DNA from: Helicobacter sp. 13S00482-2
GTDB lineage: Bacteria; Campylobacterota; Campylobacteria; Campylobacterales; Helicobacteraceae
Length of the DNA stretch: 64,000 nt
NCBI RefSeq assembly: GCF_002272795.1
Contig: NZ_MLAT01000003.1
Span: 1-64,000 of the forward strand
Reading direction: 5' to 3'
Within the stretch, counting starts at the first letter, position 1. The number at the start of each line of letters is the position of its first letter. The position numbers and the translations under genes were made by a program. The notes below the pieces were generated by a model. The model saw nothing but the letters and a program-made list of their open reading frames with translations, did no database searches and was not told where the DNA came from. Below are positions 29,561 to 38,878 of the stretch, in pieces.

Positions 29561-30130
29561 TCAGGATTTTGCTGATCCAACTTTAAGTGCCTCTAATGCA
29601 TATTTTTCGCCCAAATCAAAAGCCTTTTTGTTCAATTCAACAACTTTTGCAGGAACTTTGCTGATCATTGTATTAAAAACTAAATCCCTATCAACACATT
29701 TAGTAAAAGTAACCGTAACTGCAAGAGCTACAACTGACTGTGTGACTACATTCCCTACTTCTTCTTTTGCGATAGTAATGATAGGGATTTTATAAATTTG
29801 ATATTTCTGAAAATCTTCTGCTGTAGGATAAACCAAATTAGGTTCAACAACTACAAGTGCATTACTCTTTAAGCCACTCTTAAATTGATTATAACTCACT
29901 TGAGCAGTTGAAAGCATAAAATCTATCTCACCCTCATTTGCATAAGGATAAAGAATTTCTTTAGAATCAAGCAAAATATCAACCTTAGTAGGTCCTCCCC
30001 TAACTTGACTCGTATAAGTCGAAGCTTGAATGCCATAACCACCTGCTACAATTCTAGATTCTGCAAGTATCTCGCCAGCAAGTAAAACCCCTTGTCCTCC
30101 TACTCCTGTAAATCTTAATTGAGCTTCCAT
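29561..30130 (-). CDS. oorC: 2-oxoglutarate:acceptor oxidoreductase, gamma subunit
   Basis: 189 residues. Begins LRFTGVGGQGVLLAGEILAESRIVAGG, the gamma-subunit signature, followed by the conserved STYTSQVRGGPTKVDI. Last gene of oorDABC, two bases after oorB, and followed by a strong terminator. Part of the CoA-dependent enzyme that converts 2-oxoglutarate to succinyl-CoA in place of the lipoate-dependent dehydrogenase. Confidence 0.94.
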   Translation of the reverse strand: MEAQLRFTGVGGQGVLLAGEILAESRIVAGGYGIQASTYTSQVRGGPTKVDILLDSKEILYPYANEGEIDFMLSTAQVSYNQFKSGLKSNALVVVEPNLVYPTAEDFQKYQIYKIPIITIAKEEVGNVVTQSVVALAVTVTFTKCVDRDLVFNTMISKVPAKVVELNKKAFDLGEKYALEALKVGSAKS

Positions 30131-30132
30131 GC

Positions 30133-30960
30133 TTAGTGGCCTCCTTTTTCTTGTGCTTTTTTGATGACTTCTTTATAAGCTTGCGTATATTCCATCTTGG
30201 TTGTATCGTGTTTTAAAATTCCAGTTGGAAACTTTCCATCTTTTTGTTCTTCTTCAAGTTCATCATATTTTCGCTTTGAAATAGTTCGTGATTCTATCCA
30301 ATTGAGAACTTGAACGGCTTCACCCATTTTATTTTTTCTACCCAAGTTAATATGGCAATTGCTATGAATATCAAAGAAGCTAAAACCTTCGTGTTTAAAA
30401 CCTTCTATAAAAGCTTTTTCTATTTTCTTGGGATCTAGGACGCTCTCTCTTGCCACAAAAGTTGCTCCTGCTGCATCTGCTAATTTGCAAGGATCGAAGT
30501 TGTTATCAATATTACCATATTGAGCTGTCACAGTCCACATACCCTTTGGTGTGGTGGGTGATGTTTGAGAATTTGTCAAACCATATATGAAGTTATTTAC
30601 TAGCACAAAATTAATATCAATATTTCTTCTACAAGCGTGAATGGTATGATTTCCACCAATAGCCAAAGCATCTCCATCTCCAGAAACAACAATCACGTGT
30701 TTATCTGGATTTGCCATTTTAATGCCTGTAGCATACGCTACAGCTCTTCCGTGTGTGGTATGGACTGTGTTGCAATTCACATAAGAACTCATTCTTCCAC
30801 TACAACCAATCCCGCTCACCAAACACACATCATCCATATTCCAACCAATCGCATCAATAGCCCTAATGATTGATTTTAAAATAACGCCATCTCCACATCC
30901 CCAACACCAAAGTGTTGGCATCTTTTCTACTCTTAAGTATTCATCGTAATTAAATGCCAT
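30133..30960 (-). CDS. oorB: 2-oxoglutarate:acceptor oxidoreductase, beta subunit
   Basis: 275 residues, TPP-binding half. N-terminal WCWGCGDG (Cys19, Cys22) and SGIGCSGR give cluster-type Cys ligands. The TPP motif is VVSGDGDALAIGGNH, with the Asn-containing NNFIYGLT following. One base separates its start from the oorA stop, so it is translationally coupled. Confidence 0.94.
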   Translation of the reverse strand: MAFNYDEYLRVEKMPTLWCWGCGDGVILKSIIRAIDAIGWNMDDVCLVSGIGCSGRMSSYVNCNTVHTTHGRAVAYATGIKMANPDKHVIVVSGDGDALAIGGNHTIHACRRNIDINFVLVNNFIYGLTNSQTSPTTPKGMWTVTAQYGNIDNNFDPCKLADAAGATFVARESVLDPKKIEKAFIEGFKHEGFSFFDIHSNCHINLGRKNKMGEAVQVLNWIESRTISKRKYDELEEEQKDGKFPTGILKHDTTKMEYTQAYKEVIKKAQEKGGH

Positions 30961-30961
30961 C

Positions 30962-32089
30962 TTAAAGCTCCTTTATTTTAGAGATGATTTGAGCGGGTGA
31001 AATACTTCGTCCATTTGCCTGTCCCATAAAATAGACTTTTCGTTGCAAAATTCTTTCAATTTCTTCAACATATTGACCCTTATTCAATTCAATCACTAAA
31101 ATTTTCTCAAATCTCTCTCCCAAAGCCTTTATCTGCTTCTGGGGGCTTGGCCAAATAGTAATAGGCCTAAACAGACCAACTTTTTTACCATTTTGTTTTT
31201 TCAGCTCCACCATCGCTTCTTTTACCGCCAACGAAACTGATCCATAAGCAATAACGGCAATCTCAGCATCTTCTAAATCTAACTCTTCATTATTGGTAAT
31301 CATATCCATTCTAGATTCAATCTTTCCAAACAATCTATCAATAAGGGCTTGACCCATTTTTGCATCCTCAGTTGGAAATCCAATAGGTCCGTGATGAAGT
31401 CCAGTTATATGATAGCGATAGCCCTTGAAAAAAGGATTTAAGATCGCGGGTTCATTTTCGCCAACCCCATAAGGTTGATAATCTTTTGCATCGCCATTAA
31501 ATGTTTTTCTATTCACAATAGTTTTTTGGATATCTTCCAAATCAGGAATCATTGTTTTTCCATACATGTGACCTATAGTTTCATCCATCATTAAAAAAAC
31601 TGGTGTCATCAACTCTTCAGCCAAATTAAAAGCTCTGAAAGCCTCCGTATAAGATTCTGCTAGATTTCCTGGTGCCAAAGCAACTGCTTTAAAATCGCCA
31701 TGTGTTGGATGCTTTAAAAACGAAATATCACCTTGTGCTACACGTGTAGGCATACCTGTAGAAGGGCCTGATCGCATAACATCAGCGATAACCAAAGGAA
31801 TTTCTGCCATAAATCCCAATCCGATTTGCTCCACCTTTAGAGAAATACCAGGTCCTGAGCTTCCTGTCATCGACTTAACGCCACTCATACTCGCACCCAA
31901 AGAAACTGAAATTCCACTTATCTCATCTTCCATTTGAATGAAATGCCCACCATATTTAGGGAGCAAAACACTCATCTGATGCATAATATCTGAAGAAGGC
32001 GTTATAGGATAACCACCATAAAATCTACAACCTACATCTATTGCGGCCATTGCCACCAATTCATTTCCACCAGAAATAACTTCTCGCAT
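30962..32089 (-). CDS. oorA: 2-oxoglutarate:acceptor oxidoreductase, alpha subunit
   Basis: 375 residues. The family hallmark YPITPSSDIMHQM lies near 25-37, followed by the QMEDEISGISVSLGASMSG and TGSSGPGISLK stretches. Pairs with OorB to form the active site. A short gap (16 bases) follows oorD. Confidence 0.94.
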   Translation of the reverse strand: MREVISGGNELVAMAAIDVGCRFYGGYPITPSSDIMHQMSVLLPKYGGHFIQMEDEISGISVSLGASMSGVKSMTGSSGPGISLKVEQIGLGFMAEIPLVIADVMRSGPSTGMPTRVAQGDISFLKHPTHGDFKAVALAPGNLAESYTEAFRAFNLAEELMTPVFLMMDETIGHMYGKTMIPDLEDIQKTIVNRKTFNGDAKDYQPYGVGENEPAILNPFFKGYRYHITGLHHGPIGFPTEDAKMGQALIDRLFGKIESRMDMITNNEELDLEDAEIAVIAYGSVSLAVKEAMVELKKQNGKKVGLFRPITIWPSPQKQIKALGERFEKILVIELNKGQYVEEIERILQRKVYFMGQANGRSISPAQIISKIKEL

Positions 32090-32105
32090 ATCTTCCCTTT
32101 ATTTT

Positions 32106-32420
32106 TTAATCAAGCAACATAAAGCCATTTGCTTTAACTTTTCCAGCCCTTTCTTGAGCCTCTTGTGATACTTTTGCAAATTTAAATTCTTTTCTATCTG
32201 CGACATATATGGCAAAATCAGGACAGTGCAACTCGCAATCAAAACACCCAATACAGCTCTCTGGATGTCTTACTTTCACAATCTTGCCAAGCACTTTATT
32301 TGCATCCATCTTCATACCAAGCACTCCAGCTGGGCATAAAGACACGCAAATATCACAACCTTTACAACGATCCTCATTCACCCATACAGGGGAATCTTTG
32401 GGGGTGATGATATTGGACAT
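32106..32420 (-). CDS. oorD: 2-oxoglutarate:acceptor oxidoreductase, delta (ferredoxin-like) subunit
   Basis: 104 residues with two [4Fe-4S] motifs: CKGCDICVSLCP and CIGCFDCELHCP. First gene of oorDABC; AGGAGAAA precedes ATG. The 288 bases upstream to mltG hold the promoter and are AT-rich with no gene. Confidence 0.93.
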   Translation of the reverse strand: MSNIITPKDSPVWVNEDRCKGCDICVSLCPAGVLGMKMDANKVLGKIVKVRHPESCIGCFDCELHCPDFAIYVADRKEFKFAKVSQEAQERAGKVKANGFMLLD

Positions 32421-32693
32421 TTTTTCTCCTTTGATTCTTTAGTTTATGTAAATCGCCTAGTTATCAACTCTATCATCTTTTTAAATCAAAAAGATATTAA
32501 CATAAAATTTTGAATAAATCTTTCCTTAATCTTCCAAAATGCAAAATTATAATAGCCCATAAATCATCACTCCAAAATAGAACCTTTATTTTAGATAATT
32601 TAACGCAAAAATAATTAAGATGAGAGCTTAAGGTTTAATATCAAAACTTCAAACGTTAGTTTCTTATAAATAAACTTAAGAATCACTTTAAGT

Positions 32694-32714
32694 AAGTAAA
32701 AGCCGGTTTTACTT
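32694..32714 (-). terminator. Hairpin at the end of mltG
   Basis: AAGTAAAA, loop GCCGG, TTTTACTT: an 8-bp perfect stem spanning the mltG stop codon. No T tail on the minus strand, so it may be an attenuator or RNA-stabilising hairpin rather than a terminator. Confidence 0.35.
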
Positions 32715-33638
32715 AATATTTCTAAGATGTTCCTTGTATGTCCTACTGAAGATATGCTTACCTGTTTTTGTTTTTACAAAATATAGATATTTCACATTTG
32801 CTGGATTGATAACTGCCAATATTGCATCCATACTAGCACTCCCCACGGGATAAGGTGGGACTCCTTGATGCTTATAAGTGTTGTAAGGAGTATTATCAGT
32901 CTTAATGCGATTAGGAGTGATCTTAATGTGAGAATATTGGCCATAATTAAGAGAACCATCCATCTGCAATGGCATTCCAATTTTGATTCTATTGTAAATA
33001 ACAGAGGCAATAATCGGCATTTCTTCCTTATTTGCAGCTTCTTTTTGAACGATTGAAGCCATCGTTACATATCGAAACCATTGTTTTTCATCAAACTCTC
33101 CAAGCACTCTAGTTGCCAACTCTTTATGTCTGCTCATTGATTGAGTCAATAAGTATTGCATTAAATAATTTGCACTAATACCCAAGGGGAGCTTATAGGT
33201 ATCGGGTAATATAACTCCATCAGGAAGTGGAGAATATTTATGATAAGCATCCCAAAGAGATTTTTCGCTCAGTCCAAATATCTTACTAGCGTCTTGAATG
33301 AAGAAATACATCGTTTCTCCAGGTATGAGAGTAATGTCTTGAAGTGCGGCCTTAGATTTGGTGAGTTTATGTAGAAAATCACCCTTTGTAAGTTCGGTAT
33401 ATCCAATATCTATCCAGCCACTTTGTGGTTTCCCCATTACTCTTAAGATATATCGATCTAGCTGATTGATATCGAAGTTATTTTTTGATAAGTATGCTAT
33501 AATGCCCCCGATTGAACCCTGAGGCATATAGATCACACTACTTGACCTTATAGGCATACTTAAATAAAAAAAGACTGACATAACCATGAGTAAAATCGTA
33601 TCAAAAAAAATATTGAGCCTAATTATATTCTTTGTCAT
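32709..33638 (-). CDS. mltG: Endolytic murein transglycosylase MltG-like
   Basis: 309 residues, inner-membrane anchor at about 8-28, YceG-like periplasmic domain. The catalytic Glu is about residue 200 in MASIVQKEAA, followed by VIYNRIKIGMPLQMD and TPYNTYKHQGVPPYPVGS, the family's most conserved part. It cuts nascent glycan strands and sets their length. An older name is aminodeoxychorismate lyase (pabC), which is wrong for this domain. The 5' end overlaps the divergent gene at 33586; an in-frame ATG at 33587 would remove the overlap but cut into the anchor. Confidence 0.88.
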   Translation of the reverse strand: MTKNIIRLNIFFDTILLMVMSVFFYLSMPIRSSSVIYMPQGSIGGIIAYLSKNNFDINQLDRYILRVMGKPQSGWIDIGYTELTKGDFLHKLTKSKAALQDITLIPGETMYFFIQDASKIFGLSEKSLWDAYHKYSPLPDGVILPDTYKLPLGISANYLMQYLLTQSMSRHKELATRVLGEFDEKQWFRYVTMASIVQKEAANKEEMPIIASVIYNRIKIGMPLQMDGSLNYGQYSHIKITPNRIKTDNTPYNTYKHQGVPPYPVGSASMDAILAVINPANVKYLYFVKTKTGKHIFSRTYKEHLRNIK

Positions 33639-36594
33639 CGTTCTTATACTACTTTTTACGGGTTATAGGATTTTATCCGATGGATTTCATATCAAAAATC
33701 TGAAAATCGGCAAAATAAACATCAGTGGATTGTATCTAAAACTAGACAATAAGCTTATACTAGATATTAACAGACTTGACGTGTCTGCTTATCTAAAGAC
33801 TTCTTCAAAAAAATCATTTGATGTAGAATCTATCACAAATAATATTAAATACGGTATTTGGGGTATTTCATATTTTCAAAAACTCTCCATCCAAAATATC
33901 GTTTTAGATTCAACTAATCAGGCTTCTATGATGTATGATGGCCAACAATACACGCTTGAGTTCCCTAATATCCAAGCAAATTTCGCAATTGAGGATAATA
34001 ACAAAGATATTAAATTAAAAATTCTCAACCTAACACTTAAAAAAATTGGTGCTCAAGCTGATGGGGATATTGTGTATTCCACGCAAAACAGAAAACTTGG
34101 GTTTAATCTCATCGTAAGCTCTATAAGCCAAAAAGAAGATAAGCTCTATCTTCAAGGAATTACAAATTTAAAAATCCTAAAACTAAAGCTAAAGACTTCT
34201 GAAATTAAAGATATTAATTTTCTAAAACCCTATTTGGAAGAAAATGAAGAACTTCAAGAATGGCTTTTTAAAAAAATAAAATTTTCTGCTCTTGAGATCA
34301 ATTCTGCACAAATAAGAGCCATTCTCACAAAAGATAATTTTTTACCAAGCATTATTCAAACTGCAGATATCAAGGCAACTATTAAAAATCCTAAAATTTC
34401 ACTTGATGAAAATATTTCGTCGATTGACGCAAAAACAGCTACAATATCTCTAGAAAAAGAAAAACTCTCAATCAATCTCCAAGAACCCACCTATGATGGA
34501 GTGAATCTCCAGGGCTCAAATGTAGAACTATCTCATATGCTAGAATCCCCAAAGCTACAGATAAATATAACTTCTAAAGATGCTCATTATAGCGATTCTA
34601 TCAAAAACTTACTCAAGGTCTATGATATTGAACTTCCTATGGACTCAGTGAGTTCATCAATAGATGTTAATTTGCTGATATCTTTACAATTCTTACAAGA
34701 TTCTTCACCTATAGTAATGGCAAAAGGTCAGATAAATACTCAAGATGGCAATTTTTCCCTCTATAAAATACCATTATGGACAAAAAGTGCAAGAGTTTCT
34801 TTAGATATAGCCCCTGAATATAAATATGTTTATATCGACACCATAAACACCCGTTACCAAAATATGGCCGATTTAGACGCAAATATCACCTTAAATTTAT
34901 TGGACAAAACACTCCAGGCAAATACAAAAATACACAAAATCCATATCAGTACAGACAACGATATCAACACGAAACCTTATCAACAAAGCATCACAGAGAA
35001 TCAAGAAGGAAAATCTAATGCTGAAAATTCATCAGATGAATCAAATAGAACTTCTGATAGCATCAACTCTGCATATCAAACTCAAGAATCCTCAAAAATT
35101 GATACAAAAAAAGTTCTTCAAGAAAAATTCATTTTCCCAACCCAAAAACTCTCCTCGCAAGAACTTAGACGCAAGATTATAGAAGCTATCAAAGCAGATA
35201 ATCAAAAAAAATTCACTGAAGATGTGATTTATGCAACCTCAGATACATTGCCTACACTTGATGTGAATCTTGATTTTTCAAATCCAGAATCCTTGCAATT
35301 ATCTATTCCAGATATAGGAATTTCTGGGAATATAGAAGCGAATCTTTATTCTTTAAGGGCAAATGATATATCAAAACTTTATCCATATTCTCCACTCTTA
35401 AAGTATATAGGCGTAAAAAATGGGAATGCCACCATAACAACAAGTGATTTTCAAAATATTGATTTTAATATTCAGTTAGCAGATCTAGACATCCCCCTAT
35501 ATAAAAAAGATGGGAAAAAAATATCAGATATCTCTTTATCAGGAAAAATTAACGAGGATAGTATCATTGCAAATTCTCCAAATAATGAAATGGCATTGAA
35601 TATCAAAGGTTCTCAAATAAAGATAAAACTAAAGGATATGGATTTCAATCTTAACGAATTTATGAACAGTAAAATCCCTGCTGTTGAAGAAATTTTTAAA
35701 GATGAAAATTCAAAAAAATCTGACCTGAGTTACCCGCAAATTGAGCAGGAGACTTTTTTTATTCGTGAAAAAAGAAAATATGAGCGAACACATAATATTG
35801 AACCTAGTATCATCAATCTAGAATCAGATAACTCTACCATCACATTCAAAGATTATCAAATCCCCTTAGATAGCATAAACTTAAGATCTCAAGATGGTCG
35901 TTTAGCAGTAGATGCAACACGTAACAACGGAGTGATGAACCTGGATTTTGTGCATAATAATATTTTTGTTCGTGCCAATAACTTTAGTGGGGATTTTATC
36001 AATGATGCATTCAAGATAAACTTCATTAAAGGCGGTTTATTTTCATTTTTTGGAGCTTATAAAAATGAAACCTTTAATGGTGAATTGAACATTCAAAATA
36101 CATTGTTTAAGAACTTTGCAGTATTGCAAAATATCATTAATCTTATTGATACCATTCCATCTTTGGTAGTTTTCAAAAATCCCAATTTGGGAACAAAAGG
36201 CTATGAGATCCAAAAAGGACATATTATATTTGCTATCAATAAAAAATATATTGGTTTTGAACGTATTGATCTAGTGGGAACTTCAATGGATGTAAATGGA
36301 AATGGTATTATTGAATCAGATACAGATGAAATCAATATGAATCTAAAGATTTCTACCATTAAGAATTTTAGCAATATCTTAAATAAAATCCCTATCGTAG
36401 GCTATCTCATACTCGGCAATGAAGGAAAAATATCTACGAATGTGATCGTTAATGGTACATTAAAAGATCCAAAGACCCAAGTGAGTCTTGCCGAAGATGT
36501 TATTAAGGCTCCATTTAATATTTTAAGAAGGGCTTTTACGCCTATTGACATCATTATCAATGAAGTTAAAAAAGAAATGAACGAAAATGAATAA
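33586..36594 (+). CDS. AsmA-like/TamB-type large envelope protein
   Basis: 1002 residues. One N-terminal membrane anchor (about 8-28), then a very long beta-rich, repetitive periplasmic part with an unstructured Ser/Asn/Glu linker near 460-510. The C-terminal region (LVVFKNPNLGTKGYEIQKG and GNGIIESDTDEINMNLKIST) matches AsmA-like C-terminal domains. Such proteins bridge the periplasm and carry phospholipid to the outer membrane; that role is inferred. The gene is divergent from mltG with overlapping 5' ends, and no clear ribosome site is visible before ATG at 33586. Confidence 0.78.
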   Translation: MSKIVSKKILSLIIFFVIVLILLFTGYRILSDGFHIKNLKIGKINISGLYLKLDNKLILDINRLDVSAYLKTSSKKSFDVESITNNIKYGIWGISYFQKLSIQNIVLDSTNQASMMYDGQQYTLEFPNIQANFAIEDNNKDIKLKILNLTLKKIGAQADGDIVYSTQNRKLGFNLIVSSISQKEDKLYLQGITNLKILKLKLKTSEIKDINFLKPYLEENEELQEWLFKKIKFSALEINSAQIRAILTKDNFLPSIIQTADIKATIKNPKISLDENISSIDAKTATISLEKEKLSINLQEPTYDGVNLQGSNVELSHMLESPKLQINITSKDAHYSDSIKNLLKVYDIELPMDSVSSSIDVNLLISLQFLQDSSPIVMAKGQINTQDGNFSLYKIPLWTKSARVSLDIAPEYKYVYIDTINTRYQNMADLDANITLNLLDKTLQANTKIHKIHISTDNDINTKPYQQSITENQEGKSNAENSSDESNRTSDSINSAYQTQESSKIDTKKVLQEKFIFPTQKLSSQELRRKIIEAIKADNQKKFTEDVIYATSDTLPTLDVNLDFSNPESLQLSIPDIGISGNIEANLYSLRANDISKLYPYSPLLKYIGVKNGNATITTSDFQNIDFNIQLADLDIPLYKKDGKKISDISLSGKINEDSIIANSPNNEMALNIKGSQIKIKLKDMDFNLNEFMNSKIPAVEEIFKDENSKKSDLSYPQIEQETFFIREKRKYERTHNIEPSIINLESDNSTITFKDYQIPLDSINLRSQDGRLAVDATRNNGVMNLDFVHNNIFVRANNFSGDFINDAFKINFIKGGLFSFFGAYKNETFNGELNIQNTLFKNFAVLQNIINLIDTIPSLVVFKNPNLGTKGYEIQKGHIIFAINKKYIGFERIDLVGTSMDVNGNGIIESDTDEINMNLKISTIKNFSNILNKIPIVGYLILGNEGKISTNVIVNGTLKDPKTQVSLAEDVIKAPFNILRRAFTPIDIIINEVKKEMNENE

Positions 36595-36621
36595 TAAAAA
36601 TTCAATAAAAAAGAATGAATT

Positions 36622-36640
36622 TAATATTAAGTATTATAAT
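36622..36640 (+). promoter_or_regulatory. Fur-box-like operator over feoA -10
   Basis: TAATATTAAGTATTA (36622-36636) matches the 7-1-7 Fur pattern TAATAATnATTATTA at 12 of 14 defined bases. It overlaps a -10 TATAAT (36635-36640), placing a repressor on the promoter. The AT-rich background makes chance matches likelier. Confidence 0.4.
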
Positions 36641-36675
36641 TATGTGGATCTATAAAACCTCATGTAGGAGAGAAA

Positions 36676-36906
36676 ATGACATTAAATGAGTGTAAAATGG
36701 GTCGTCAATACAAAATAACAAATATAAATTTTTGTGATGAAGCCCTCAAAAGTCGTTTTATAGCTTTTGGAGTTACAAGGGGGACGATCATTAAAGTTAT
36801 GCATTGCACGGCAACAAAATCCACACTTTGTGTATGTATTGATCAGTCTCAAATTGCCTTACGTGAGTATGAAGCTAAACAAATTGAAGTGGAAAATATT
36901 TCTTAA
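36676..36906 (+). CDS. feoA: FeoA-domain protein
   Basis: 76 residues, a single SH3-like FeoA domain: SRFIAFGVTRGTIIKVMHC in the middle and the conserved QIALREYEAKQIEV end. FeoA supports FeoB-driven ferrous iron uptake. No feoB is nearby, so it is solitary here. GGAGAG precedes ATG. The stop is one base from the nth start, so iron supply and an iron-sulfur DNA repair enzyme are co-expressed. Confidence 0.85.
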   Translation: MTLNECKMGRQYKITNINFCDEALKSRFIAFGVTRGTIIKVMHCTATKSTLCVCIDQSQIALREYEAKQIEVENIS

Positions 36907-36907
36907 A

Positions 36908-37546
36908 ATGACCAAAGTTCAAAAAACTAAAGAAATCAAAAAACGCTTTTTAGAGCACTATGGAAATGCAAAAACAGAACTCAAATATAAAAATATTTAT
37001 GAGTTATTAGTTTGCGTGATGCTCTCCGCACAATGCACAGACAAGAGAGTGAATATCGTAACCCCTGCACTATTTTCAAAATACCCCACTCCTGATCTTT
37101 TAGCAAAAGCAGATATTTTAGAAGTTAAACAGCTTATTAAATCCATCTCTTATTTCAATACAAAAGCAAATAATCTGATCAGAATGGCAAACCAAGTAAT
37201 GGAAAATTTCGGAGGGAAAATCCCTCACACTCAAGAAGAACTCAAAAGTCTATCTGGAGTGGGGCAAAAAACTGCCAATGTAGTCTTGATAGAATATTTT
37301 GAAGCCAACTATATGGCAGTAGATACACATGTGTTTAGAACATCTCATAGACTAGGACTAACTAAAGCCAAGACAGCCTTACAAACAGAAACCGATCTTA
37401 GCAAAGCCTTTAAAACAGATCTTAGCATTCTGCATCAGGCTTTTGTGCTGTTTGGAAGATATACTTGCAAAGCGGTCAAACCTGATTGCGAAAATTGTTT
37501 TGTGCAAGAGTTTTGCCTCTCAAAAAGCAACTTTAAACCTGTGTAA
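36908..37546 (+). CDS. nth: Endonuclease III
   Basis: 212 residues from ATG at 36908 (MTKVQKTKEIKKRF). The frame extends 47 codons upstream into feoA, but that part is the shadow of feoA. It has the helix-hairpin-helix LSGVGQKTANVVL with the catalytic Lys, VDTHVFRT with the catalytic Asp, and the [4Fe-4S] loop CKAVKPDCENCFVQEFC (spacing 6-2-5). It removes oxidised pyrimidines from DNA. Confidence 0.96.
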   Translation: MTKVQKTKEIKKRFLEHYGNAKTELKYKNIYELLVCVMLSAQCTDKRVNIVTPALFSKYPTPDLLAKADILEVKQLIKSISYFNTKANNLIRMANQVMENFGGKIPHTQEELKSLSGVGQKTANVVLIEYFEANYMAVDTHVFRTSHRLGLTKAKTALQTETDLSKAFKTDLSILHQAFVLFGRYTCKAVKPDCENCFVQEFCLSKSNFKPV

Positions 37547-37598
37547 TTTTTGAGAAATTTTGAGAAAATAGGAAAAGATTATCAAATTTAAATTAGGG

Positions 37599-37604
37599 TA
37601 TAAT
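37599..37604 (+). promoter_or_regulatory. Putative -10 of fliN
   Basis: TATAAT in GGGTATAATTT, 78 bases before the fliN ATG, leaving an untranslated leader of about 70 bases. The 135-base gap after nth holds nothing else I can recognise. Confidence 0.5.
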
Positions 37605-37681
37605 TTAACTAGGACTCTCAAGATATAAATAAAAATTAGATACAGATTAATATGGCTTGAATCTAGCTTTAAGGGCGAAAA

Positions 37682-38035
37682 ATGAATGAACAAAATCCTA
37701 TTTTAGACCAACAAAAAATCCATTCTCAAAAGGATATTGAATTAGCAACTTACCTCGAAGATCTCATGAGTAATTATGAAGGATTACTAGATATGGAAAT
37801 TACTTTTAATGCCGAGCTTGGTTCAACAAAAATTCCACTATCAGAAATACTCAAATTTGAAAAAGGATCAATTATTGATTTAGGGAAACCTGCTGGAGAA
37901 AGTGTGGATACCTTTGTCAATGGTAGAGTGGTTGGAAAAGGTGAGGTTATGGTTTATGAGAAAAACCTTGCTATCAGGCTGAATGAAATACTTGATTCTA
38001 ATGCTATTATTTACTACCTAACAAAAGATTCTTGA
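37682..38035 (+). CDS. fliN: Flagellar motor switch protein FliN
   Basis: 117 residues. The SpoA (FliMN C-terminal) domain occupies about 40-117: ITFNAELGSTKIPLSEILK, then GSIIDLGKPAGESVDTFVNGRVVGKGEVMVYEKNLAIRL-type sequence. FliN forms the lower C-ring and takes part in direction switching, the step reset by the CheZ encoded at 17402. Seven bases separate it from the FliO-like gene. Confidence 0.93.
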   Translation: MNEQNPILDQQKIHSQKDIELATYLEDLMSNYEGLLDMEITFNAELGSTKIPLSEILKFEKGSIIDLGKPAGESVDTFVNGRVVGKGEVMVYEKNLAIRLNEILDSNAIIYYLTKDS

Positions 38036-38041
38036 TCGTAA

Positions 38042-38854
38042 ATGAAAAAAATATTGATTATACTCACTATCTTCTGTAGTTATTTGTTCTCAGAAGCTAC
38101 CATCAAAAAAATAGAGATTTTTGACCGCAACAACAGCATTGATGTGATATTTTTCTCCGATATGATTTTCACTTCTCCTCCTCAAGAATTTAATATCCAA
38201 AATGAAAAAATAATATTACTTAAAAATACAAAAACTGAACAAAAAATACAAAAAAAATTTCCCTCTTCTATTTTAGACTCTCTTGAGGTCTTCTCAAAGA
38301 ATAAAGATCTTTACATCATTCCAAAATCAAAACTCTCCTTTAAGATCACCGCAAGTAAATCCAAAGATAGTTACACATTAAGGCTTCGTTTTACACCCAA
38401 GAAATCTATTGATAACATTCAATCCATAATCAAATCACCCTTATCGGTTAAACCCGCATCAATTAACCGTGGCATCTCTTCTGATACTCCTAATTTAGGA
38501 GTACAAGATTATCAATATTGGCTAGTTTTGGCTATTATGGTAGCATTAATTTTAGTAATGTTATTTGTGAGAAGAAAATTAAGCTTAAATAAAGACAAAA
38601 AAACAATCTTTGAAATGAAGAATTCAAAACTTCAGATTCTTGCAACAAAAAATATTGATACAAATAACAAACTCTTACTCATTGGTGGAGAAAAATACGA
38701 GTACTTAATACTATTAGGCAATAAACAAAATATACTTATTGATAAAATACACGTTGAATCTCCTGAATTTATAAAAGAAATAAAGCATACAGGAAAAACA
38801 AAAATGAATCAAAAAAGAATCATTGATGATAAAATTTGGACTTCTCTAAAATAA
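38042..38854 (+). CDS. FliO-like flagellar export-apparatus protein
   Basis: 270 residues. A signal peptide or first helix (to about 18), a periplasmic beta-rich domain to about 155, one membrane helix (YWLVLAIMVALILVMLFV, about 160-177), then a small cytoplasmic domain. That domain's pattern (KLQILATKNIDTNNKLLLIG, then YLILLGNKQNILIDKI) fits FliO. Larger than enteric FliO by the periplasmic part, which I recall is also so in H. pylori. The gene sits directly after fliN. FliO is an inference from order and pattern. Confidence 0.65.
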   Translation: MKKILIILTIFCSYLFSEATIKKIEIFDRNNSIDVIFFSDMIFTSPPQEFNIQNEKIILLKNTKTEQKIQKKFPSSILDSLEVFSKNKDLYIIPKSKLSFKITASKSKDSYTLRLRFTPKKSIDNIQSIIKSPLSVKPASINRGISSDTPNLGVQDYQYWLVLAIMVALILVMLFVRRKLSLNKDKKTIFEMKNSKLQILATKNIDTNNKLLLIGGEKYEYLILLGNKQNILIDKIHVESPEFIKEIKHTGKTKMNQKRIIDDKIWTSLK

Positions 38855-38878
38855 GAATAAGGTTAAATTAAGGCAAAA

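Noticed and set aside
36767-36907. 47-codon N-terminal extension of endonuclease III
   Set aside because: It lies wholly in feoA in another frame; family sequence begins at 36908.
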